Of a stretch of 64,000 bases of DNA, positions 56,468 to 64,000 are shown piece by piece. Position 1 is the stretch's first letter; each line of letters opens with the position of its first letter. The stretch comes from Ichthyophis bannanicus (lineage: Eukaryota; Chordata; Amphibia; Gymnophiona; Ichthyophiidae), in NCBI GenBank assembly GCA_033557465.1, contig CM066033.1, positions 1,306,743,519 to 1,306,807,518 on the forward strand, read 5' to 3'. Under the pieces are notes generated by a model. The model was not told where the DNA came from. It worked only from the letters and a program-made list of their open reading frames with translations, and did no database searches. The position numbers and the translations under genes are program-made.

Positions 56468-56837
56468 TTTGAACTCAGGTCTCTCTCTCTCTCTGAATTT
56501 CAGTCTGAACTTACACTGTGTTTGACAGAATATTTCTCTCTAACCATGAGGTCTTAAAAGCAAAATTTTATCACATGGACAGCAGTGGTTTCTCTAACAA
56601 AAGATGTGTTAATTGAGGTTTAACATTTGTAAATAAAAGCTTCTACCCTGTCTGTGCCTCTGTGAAAAGCCCCTGTGCTGTGCTTGCTAAGAACCTTTTG
56701 TGAGAAAAAAGAACTGGGGCAGTGGGAGAGAGAAAAGCATTTTTTTTGTTTTCCAAGGTTCCTGCTTTTTGCAGATGTAAACATTAACCAGAAGCAAAAC
56801 ACATTTCCGGAGTCAGTCACTCTGCTTCCGCTGAGGT
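56468..56837. repeat. Direct repeat copy B (~370 bp)
   Basis: Matches copy A with a few substitutions and short indels (for example a longer T run near 56740). It is followed directly by the CRE/GC-box-like repeats at 56831. Confidence 0.8.
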
Positions 56838-57360
56838 CATCAGAAAAGGACACGGCCCTTTTCTGATGACACCCTGTTTCCGGTGATGTCAGCAAAAAGG
56901 GACAGTCCATTTCTGATGACGCCCTGTTTCCGGTGATGTCATTTCCGATGATGTAGGCAGGGGCGTGGTTGAGGGTGGGAGGCTGTGGGTGGGGCACAAA
57001 CCCGGAAGTGGGTGCTGATTGGCTAATGCCATATTGTGGGGCGGGGTGTGGGTGTGGCACAAACCCGGTAGTGGATGCTGATTGGATGATGTCATCCTTG
57101 GGGCAGGGTGGAGGCGTGTCAAGTGGGGGCAGTGGCCACGCCTGGGGTGGGATTGGGCGGGGCTAACTCACCATTCACTTCTATGGGAGGGGGTGTGACC
57201 TAAGGCGGGACATACACCGGACGTGGACACTGATTGGTACCTGTCAACAGTTTGGGGGCGGGAGTGGGTGGGGCTAACTCACCATTCACTTCTATGGGAG
57301 GGGCATGGCCTAAGGCGGGACATACACAGGAAGTGAACACTTATTGGCTCCTGTCATCCT
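56831..57360. promoter_or_regulatory. Tandem CRE, CCAAT and GC-box-like repeats
   Basis: The first part repeats ttctgatgac and ccctgtttccggtgatgtc, with a hairpin gtcatcagaaaagg / ccttttctgatgac around 56834-56869. The next part repeats ggggcg, gctgattgg (inverted CCAAT) and cggaagtg/cggtagtg (ETS-like) at about 57000 and 57065. The last has two ~100-base units with ctaactcaccattcacttct at about 57162 and 57271. It looks like a proximal-promoter-type array, but no gene follows that I can recognise. It may be transposon promoter sequence. Confidence 0.45.
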
Positions 57361-57394
57361 TATCTCACCTGTCAATCAGTTTGACAAGTAGTGT

Positions 57395-57455
57395 ACCCAT
57401 TATACTACTTAGGCCATATGGTCTTTATCTGCTGTCATGTTTATGTGTCTTCCAC
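57395..57455 (+). mobile_element. CR1-type 3' end fragment
   Basis: aggccatatggtctttatc then tgtcatgtttatgtg matches the 3' ends of CR1/L2-type LINEs and resembles the end of the relic at 34.4-35.3 kb. Only about 60 bases are present. Confidence 0.5.
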
Positions 57456-57492
57456 TGCTAGTTGCACATATAAGCAATGACTATAAAAAAGG

Positions 57493-57718
57493 TGGAGTGG
57501 GGAGTAGCCTAGTAGTTAGCACAACAGCCTGGTACCCAAGAAAACAGGGCTTGAGTCCCACTGATACTCCTTGTGACCTTGGGCAAGTCACTTTACCCTC
57601 CATTGCCTCAGAAGAAAAGGCCTGGAAATCCAGTTATCCCTTGCCAATAAAACCCCAGGGTTGCTGGGTCACCAGGAGTCAGCATTGACTTGACAGCATA
57701 AAAATAAAAGGGGAAGTG
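57493..57718 (+). mobile_element. Complete tRNA-derived SINE with RTE-like 3' tail
   Basis: The head (gtagcctagtagttagc as A-box, gggcttgagtcccac as B-box) is tRNA-derived. The centre has ccttgggcaagtcacttta, a conserved SINE core, and the 3' part reads gggtcaccaggagtcagc then ttgacttgacagcat, followed by an A-rich tail. That 3' part resembles the last bases of the RTE at 1-2095 (gggtcgccatgagtcgac...gactcgacggcac). So RTE proteins probably mobilise it. Related copies are at 46025-46240 and 16229-16440, and a lone head at 8318. Confidence 0.85.
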
Positions 57719-57877
57719 TACATGTTTTTTCCCTTTCTAGAATTTCCACGTTTTAGATGTATACCATCTACAGCCATTGGTTCTAAAATAAACTCTATAG
57801 TCTTAGTAGGGATGCCAGTCTTGAACTCGGAACGTTCCTATCCCGTGATTATTCAGAGGGAAGCTGTGCACTAAATG

Positions 57878-58140
57878 TTGCTTCCAGGAGTCCTCTCATC
57901 AAATCCATGTTCAAGGCTCACCTCTTCCAGGCTGCCTTTGCTTCCTGATTCCTTGCTTTCCTTGGGACTCTGCACCCTTCCTTTTTGCATCCTAATTCTT
58001 ATTTTATGCTTTGCTTTGTCCTGTCTGCCTTTTAGACCGTAAGCTCTACAAGCAGGGACTGCCTTTTGTTCTGTGTCTGTACGGCACTGTGTATGCCTTG
58101 TAGCGCTATATAAATGATAAATAGGAGTAGTAGCCGTTTC
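57878..58140 (+). mobile_element. L2-type 3' end
   Basis: The start encodes a broken FKAHLFQAAF block, typical of the C-terminus of L2 RT. It then has taagctctacaagcaggg and ends gtagcgctatataaatgataa, the usual L2 3' terminus. 5'-truncated. Confidence 0.75.
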
Positions 58141-59221
58141 AAGTGAAAAATAGTAGACACTTGCAAGATGATTTGGAACCAAGTTTCTTGTCAGAACCAA
58201 CAAGACCCCCCTGATCTCTCTGCTTGCCATATGCAGATTGAATTCAGTTGGTCAGATGCGGTCAGCAGTAGCTGTCTTCAGTTATGATTTGCAGACGGAA
58301 CAGCTATGTTTCGTCTACTATGTGAAATCTGCTAAATGAAAGTGACACTTTAGTATTTCATGTTACACAATAAAACCGTTTGGGAAATGAAACTTGGCTT
58401 GATTAGAGAGTCAGAGATCAAAAACTGAAGTCTGAAAACAGAATATACTTCAGAAACTTTAGAGCAGAGAGGGGCAAATCTTTCAGCTCAGGCTGTATTT
58501 GGAGCCATGATTGGGTTGGTGGGGGGAGGGGGGTAGCAGTGAGGTCTATTTCTTTGGTATGAGGAGAGGCCAGTGGTGGCAATGAAGCCCCTGATCACAG
58601 CATCTGCAAACATTATTATCATTTGGAGCCCTCCTCGTGACAACACTTGTATATGATATACGTATTGACTTGTTTCCCGCTTCTGAAAAAACATCCACCC
58701 AAGATCGGTTACAGAGTTGAGGCCTAATTGTTCTGTAAGCACAGCGCTAAACAAACTTTCCCATTTAAGAAAAATGAAACTTGCTCTAAATTATAGATAT
58801 ATTTTATCCCCTTCTTCGCAGACTGAGCTTGGTTGGCTGGTTCCAACAGGCCAAAGGGAAAAAAGGTGCTAGGTTAAAACATTTGTCACAGATTTTTGTG
58901 TGCCACTACTTCCAACAACAGTTCGAGGTAGCGAGAGGAAACTATAGGCAGGAGCACACCATCACTGATATTAGCCCCTCATTCAAGGCGCACATTCAGA
59001 ACTCCAAGGGATGATGGCGGCAGAGGGACTGACAGGAGCACTGAAACATTAGCCTTCCTCTTGGTGACTGTGGTGGCGACTGCGGTGGAAGTATTGGCAT
59101 CAGCAGTGTTGGACCAGACAGAATACTATAAGTGATGCTGTGGAGCAAACTGGAATATAGACACGTGGGCTGGGTTTGCCATGTGGAATGTAGTTTTCCC
59201 ACCCCTGCTTTAGGATCGCCA
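58141..59221. other. Unassigned stretch
   Basis: No gene supported. The part from 58810 on may be the 5' UTR of the L1-type relic that follows. Confidence 0.35.
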
Positions 59222-60625
59222 TTCAGAATTTAGGTGCCCAACTTACCAATGCAAAGTCTGAGAAAGACGCAAGTAGTGGTGGAGACCCAAGATAGCGAGC
59301 CGGGCTATTGCATGAGAAGAAAGCAGAAATCTAAGGGGGCTAAGCAGCCCTCTCTGGCCCCGTTAGCCTCAACGCCATTATCTAGGCAGGTCTTAGGACC
59401 CTTGGATTACCTTTTTTTTCCTTTACTACAGCATCCAACGTTTTCTAAGGACATCAGAGGTAGAGACCTTGGTGTCTGCTTTGGGCATAGGATCTCTCTT
59501 TCCGAGCTTGGAGCATCCTTCGAAGGTTTCCTGCTGGCTAGAGGATCCTGGGTCAGTGAAGCAGGAGAAACCATTCATCTTGACGGACTCGGCCCATCAG
59601 CAGGGGCTGGACCCAAATCTTGGTTTGGTCGGCAGTGCCCTCCCGGAACATCTGTTAAGGGCAGAGGACTTGGTGGCGATGGCAGAAGGAGGGGTAGCAA
59701 GTCTGGCTGCTCAGGCATATCTGATCTGGAACAGAGCAGAGTGAAGGAGGCACCTGCGGTGTTTGGGGTTTCTTCATCTTCCTCGTCAATACCCCCGGAG
59801 GTCATAACACTACAGTCTATTCGGTCTGCAATCATGCGGCTCAGGGAGGGCCTCGTGCCACAGATATCCAACTTGTCTATTCAGGTATTGAATAATTCCA
59901 CTTCCATTCAGAAGAATGTGACAAAGTTATTTTCTTATCATACGACAATCCAAGGTGTTGGCATTGGAAGGACATTCAGATGCTTTCGGGAAGGATGCTT
60001 CTGTTTTGAGAGCTAAATTGTAGAATTTGGAGAATGCTGCTAGGGTTGTTAATTTGCGTTTGGTGAACTTTTCCAAGGCATTGACTGTTTCTGCAAGGGG
60101 CATGTTTTGTGACTATTTAATTGAGACCCTGGGTATTGCTTCTGAATCACATCCTCCCATTGTGAAGTTATACTATGTACCTACTGTTAAAAAAGACGCT
60201 GGTGCTAGGGCAGTGGCGGGGTTATCACACGTTGATGCTTTAAATGTAACTTCTTTGGTAGAATCATCGCAAGAAGTTTCTGTAGTTCCTTCCACTTTAT
60301 TTGATCACATTAGCACTGTTATCTGATAAGAAGTGGCTGATGAAAATGCTTTTTAGGAAACAGAATCTGTTGTTCAAGGGCCTACTTGTTTGCATGTTCC
60401 TGACCTCTTGAGGGATACTCAGAAGAGGAGATGGGAGTTCCTCCTTCTCCGCTCTGGCTTCTTGCAGCTGGGGGGGGGGGGGGGCTCTTTTTCCTCTGAT
60501 ATCCATGTAATTGTCTGATTAAGTATCAGACTGTGTCCTATATTTTCTATGAACCCTCCCAGCTGGTAGCCTTTATTAATGTTCGACGCTCTGAGGTTTC
60601 GGACCCTGCGCTTTCTGCTTCACCG
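59222..60625 (+). pseudogene. L1-type ORF1 relic
   Basis: Broken frames give a Lys/Pro-rich N-terminus (RRKQKSKGAKQPSLAPLAST), a region ending VLNNSTSIQKNVTKL (coiled-coil-like), then NLENAARVVNLRLVNFSKAL, the start of the RRM-type domain of L1/Tx1 ORF1 proteins, with PPIVKLYYVP. After 60326 another frame continues with KKWLMKMLFRKQNLLFKG and FPDLLRDTQKRRWEFL, the C-terminal domain. There are at least three frameshifts and some stops. The endonuclease-RT ORF2 is absent downstream, so only ORF1 was kept. Confidence 0.7.
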
Positions 60626-61208
60626 GGCATAATTTATTGGGTCACATATCTATCCTGTCCTTGATTTTTTCTTCTTAGAGGCATTTTCATTATTTGAATT
60701 TTCCTTTCTTGGGTTCACTATTTGTTTGTGGGCTAGAGTGGGTTGGGTAAAATTGATTTGATTATGTTTTTGGGGTCTTTTTTTCCCCCTTAAGTTGTTA
60801 TTTTCGTTACCTTACTCAGTTTCGTTCAGGAATGTATTTGTGGAAAAAAAAAAGAAGCAAGGAGTGAAACTACCGGGGTGGAGGATACTAATGTTTTTGC
60901 TTCAGGAAATACAAAGATCACCCAGTCTGGAGAATAAGATTCCCCCCAAAAAACACCATAGAATTCCCATGTGTAACAGATCCTAAATTTTATCATATCT
61001 TATCATATCATAAGCCTGGTAGTTTCACTCATATAAACAAAACTGGAACGGGGGGGGGGGGTGTCGGGGGGTTGGAAATAACCATAGATCAATCCCCTCC
61101 CCCATCTGTCCACTGCCAGTCAACATAGATCTGCAGAAAAAAATGCAAATAAGTAATGTGAAAAAATAAAAGAATAATAGCAGAAAGTAACAATCACTGC
61201 AAAACATA
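60626..61208. other. Unassigned stretch
   Basis: No gene or repeat boundary is supported. Poly-G at 61050-61060 and tcatatcttatcatatca near 60994 are simple sequence. Confidence 0.4.
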
Positions 61209-62033
61209 GGGGCATGTTTACTAAAAGCCGTACAATTGCGTGCCGCACAATAGCGCACGGAAACGCGGCACTCAAACGCTCAGAAACGCTCTTAAACGCC
61301 CCGCACAAGTGCGCTTGGGCCCCGCACAATTGCGCGCCGCACTAACGTGCCCCGCACAAGTACCCGGCCCGCAAATGTCCGATAGAGGCGTGGAAAGGCA
61401 TTCTGAGGGCGGAGGAAGGCTCCCGAGGGGCGGAGAGACGGGGTCAATGGGCGGGGAAGGGGAGGGGAGAGGCTCCCCGCACAGTATCGGGGACGAATTT
61501 GCAGGTTAAAAATAGCGCGAGTGAAACACTCACGGTAGAGGGCATTTAAAGGGAAGAGAAACCATTTCCGTCAGCAATGTACAGGGAAACCGGGGAAACC
61601 TGCAAAACGTGAGCAGTGTGATACATGTGCACAGAACAAAAGTGCAAATAAAGATAGAAAAAGACCCAAACAAACATAGTAAAAATAGGAAGTCAGCTGG
61701 GGAACCCTGATATTAATGGGCAAACATAAGAAACACACCCAGGAAAGCTCCAAAGAAATGAAATGAAGTATGGAAGGGGCTACGGAGCGGAGACCCTTCC
61801 AAAAACCATTTCCTTTTTTCTGAGCCTTCCTGGGAGTGTTTGCTATGGTTGCCCATTAATATCACTGTTGCCCAGCTTGGTTATATTTATCCCCAGTTCG
61901 TCGTGGTCGGTTGAGGGGTTTATTTGCACTTTTGTCACCAGACAAGGTGACTGAGCCCACAGTACAAATGTGCAGAGCAGGGTTTTTGACTCCTTTGGTC
62001 AGGTTTCCCACCCCCAGGGACTGCACTATCAGT

Positions 62034-62105
62034 GTGGTGCAGCAGACAGAGGCAGTACCTCTAGGACCAGAGGGTCACAGGTTCAAATCCAAGCTGGGGC
62101 TCCTG
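62034..62105 (+). other. tRNA-like module in the transposon
   Basis: gtggtgcagcagacagagg (A-box-like) and cacaggttcaaatccaagc (good B-box) at tRNA-like spacing. It is one of two such modules here. No stem pairing was verified. Confidence 0.45.
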
Positions 62106-62488
62106 CCAACCCAATCCCCATATTTTACCCACCGCTAAACAGAGATAGTAAAGACACTCCTTTATTGCAGAGAACATAAGCATGGTTCACACACCCATTT
62201 TGTACCCAACACCGCACACACACCATAACAATGGGCATTACCGACAGCCGAGTCCCCCAAATGCAGTCCTGGAGTGCCACAACTCAATCAGGTCATATGC
62301 TTTTCCAAGATACGGACATGCCAGCATGTTGGCGGTAGGGTACAGGTGGTGGAGGGGGCAGTGGCTGCTAGCCACAGAAGACAGTGGCCGAGCCATGTGC
62401 AGGCTGGCACGTCCACTGCAACATAGGCCCTGTCGGATGTACAGTCATGGACTTCCCAGGGAATTCAGCACATCTGTGGCAACACAGT

Positions 62489-62560
62489 GGTGCAGTGCAC
62501 ACAGACAGTGTGTGCAGGAGCAAAAGGTCACAGGTTCAAACCCCAGCTGGGGCTACTGCC
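62489..62560 (+). other. Second tRNA-like module in the transposon
   Basis: gtggtgcagtgcacacag and cacaggttcaaaccccagc repeat the module at 62034 about 455 bases on; the flanking ctggggct...ctgcc and cccacatattttcccc are shared too. So the element carries a tandem pair of ~455-bp units. Confidence 0.45.
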
Positions 62561-64000
62561 ATTCCTGTCCACATATTTTCCCCACAACTAAACCATGTTA
62601 GTAAGGGCAATCCTTTATTGCTGGGGATATACGCATTGGTCATACGCCTATCTTTTACACCACCAAGCACAGACACCATGACCAGGGGCATTACCTAGAG
62701 CAGAGTCTCACAAATGCAGTCCTGGAGGACCACACACCATTCAGGTTCCATGCTGCCACTCATACAAATAACCGTGCTGTATATCTATGCACCACCCCCA
62801 TGGCATGTAGATGTAGCTCATGCATATTCATGAGGGACAGCAGGAAACCCCAACCAGTGTATTGCAAACCTGGACTGGATTTGGGAACCTCTGCCGTACA
62901 GCAGCAGCTAACAGGGACAGACACACCCACACCCACACCCACAGGCCCCATTGGCCAATGCCTCCTGGTGAGGCAGGACATTGGGCCCTGCGTGCATCTC
63001 CCAATACCAGCACTTGCATACCTTAGCAATGTCACCCTACACCAGGGTATATGGTACACAGCTCTCAAACGTTTGCTATGAGTACTGGCAGATAGATATC
63101 CCTACGTTACGCACAGTCTGCTCTATGAGCTCCATCATAATAATCTATCTGATGTTTGCGGTGTGTGCGTCAGGTCTGGCCCCTGACAGTGTTTACCACC
63201 CTAGGGAGGGACCCCCAATGGTATTGCATACCATACCCATGCCTGTACTGTGCCCAGGACTGGTGTGGTGGGCAAGGATTCTGAACCCCTCTATAGTAGC
63301 ACAATGCTGGCATACATGTGGGAGTGTGTGTCTGTCTATACAGTGTGTGTTGGCTGCAAACACTGTCCACAGTTTTGGCCTGATGATGTGCATAATGAGC
63401 AGCAAGGTACCATGGGTATAGCTCAGACAGGGTGGGCTGGCCAGGATGCATCTGCACAGGGCATAGGGCACTGGCAGGGACATTGTAGTGGCCGTCCACC
63501 ACCTCCACAGACAGGGTGACCTCTGTATGTGCTGCTGGGCTTTCACTCCACCCTGACTGTGCAGTGATGGCAGCATGGCTAGGCACCCCCATAGTGCTTC
63601 ATAGCACTTCCCTCATGTGATATATATGGGTCACCTGTTGGGGCCTAGTCACTGATGTATCTGCTTGTGTGTGCTGCCATCCCAGTTGTGGGTGCATGCA
63701 TTTCCAGTGGGACTAACCAGCAGACTGTTCACAGCTGGTATGTGCCCTGCTGGAGTGCCTTGCAGTGGCTGATGGCTTGATGCAGGGGAATATCAGATAG
63801 TGGTGGGGTGCATCTTAGCATATCCAGGCCTACTGTCTGTCTGATATTGGGGTCTGGGTGTGTGTGGGGCTGCTTGGACTGCCCTGTAGGGTGTCTGTTC
63901 CCCAACAGGACTGGGGTTGATGGTCCACTCTACTGCCATCATTGCGGGGGGGGTGTATAATGGGGATCTGTTGATAGGAGACCCTGCCTGTTTGCCACCC

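Larger units (their letters stand above)
61209..64000. mobile_element. Harbinger-type non-coding transposon, inverted relative, cut by window end
   Basis: Begins ggggcatgtttactaaaa at 61209, a TIR with one mismatch to that at 2975, preceded by ata. It is the inverse of the 2975-6757 element: 61409-61480 (cggggtcaatgggcgggg) matches 6520-6590 in reverse, 61560-61680 matches 6350-6480 in reverse, and 63340-63500 matches 4490-4640 in reverse. The left part is a CGCAC/CCGCAC-rich repeat unlike the palindrome of the first copy. By comparison its far end should lie ~1 kb beyond the window. No transposase is present. Confidence 0.8.

Noticed and set aside
54817..61208. A host gene driven by the promoter-like array at 56.8-57.4 kb
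   Set aside because: No exon with recognisable protein or splice pattern downstream; the next coding-like sequence is an L1-type relic.

Overview
The window looks like vertebrate nuclear DNA made almost entirely of transposable elements; I recognise no host protein-coding gene, rRNA gene or certain tRNA gene. The mix of CR1, L2, L1-type and RTE/BovB-like LINEs, Gmr1-like Ty3/gypsy, DIRS-type tyrosine-recombinase retroelements, Harbinger and hAT DNA transposons and tRNA-derived SINEs fits an amphibian best. A caecilian is my guess from the style of the repeats; this is inference, not a database result.

Layout. 1-2095: 5'-truncated RTE/BovB-like LINE. 2975-6757: non-coding Harbinger-type transposon with 22-bp perfect terminal inverted repeats (TIRs), TAA target duplication and a large palindrome. 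7.0-9.0 kb: LINE relics and SINE pieces. 9.05-13.4 kb: minus-strand Gmr1-like gypsy element, split by a DNA element (10648-12854) that carries an L2 LINE, which is itself split by a 371-bp hAT MITE. 13.4-17.1 kb: mostly unassigned, with RTE-tail and SINE fragments. 17.15-21.95 kb: nearly full-length CR1 on the plus strand. 22.1-22.65 kb: G-rich minisatellite.

23.5-35.9 kb holds the two-gene core of an autonomous Harbinger element: a Myb/SANT-like gene (minus, 23498-24082) and a DDE transposase (plus, exons 33335-34157 and 35434-35846) that diverge from a shared promoter. That promoter is a tandem array of NRF1-like TGCGCATGCGCA sites flanked by two mirror-image TATA boxes with related 5' UTRs. 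The Myb side has taken two insertions in its 5' UTR: a 1422-bp putative solo LTR and a very young 6.7-kb LTR element (LTRs differ at 1 of 439 positions). A CR1 relic lies in transposase intron 1, and a 5.8-kb DIRS element (39908-45700) lies downstream, perhaps in a second intron.

47.9-49.3 kb is a ~390-bp tandem repeat with tRNA-like modules that matches the subterminal part of the 2975-6757 element. A second CR1 (minus, 49.29-54.70 kb) with a duplicated 475-bp 5' promoter unit separates this from a Harbinger-type end at 54816. 54.8-61.2 kb has repeated GC-box/CRE-like sequence, a complete SINE, an L2 3' end and an L1-type ORF1 relic. 61209 to the window end is an inverted relative of the 2975-6757 element, cut by the window.

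Functionally the window shows enzyme-encoding elements (RTE, CR1, DIRS, Harbinger) beside short or non-coding elements that probably borrow their machinery (RTE-tailed SINE, non-coding Harbinger copies, MITEs, non-coding LTR element). Several insertion boundaries are fixed because removing the insert restores a reading frame or a promoter.
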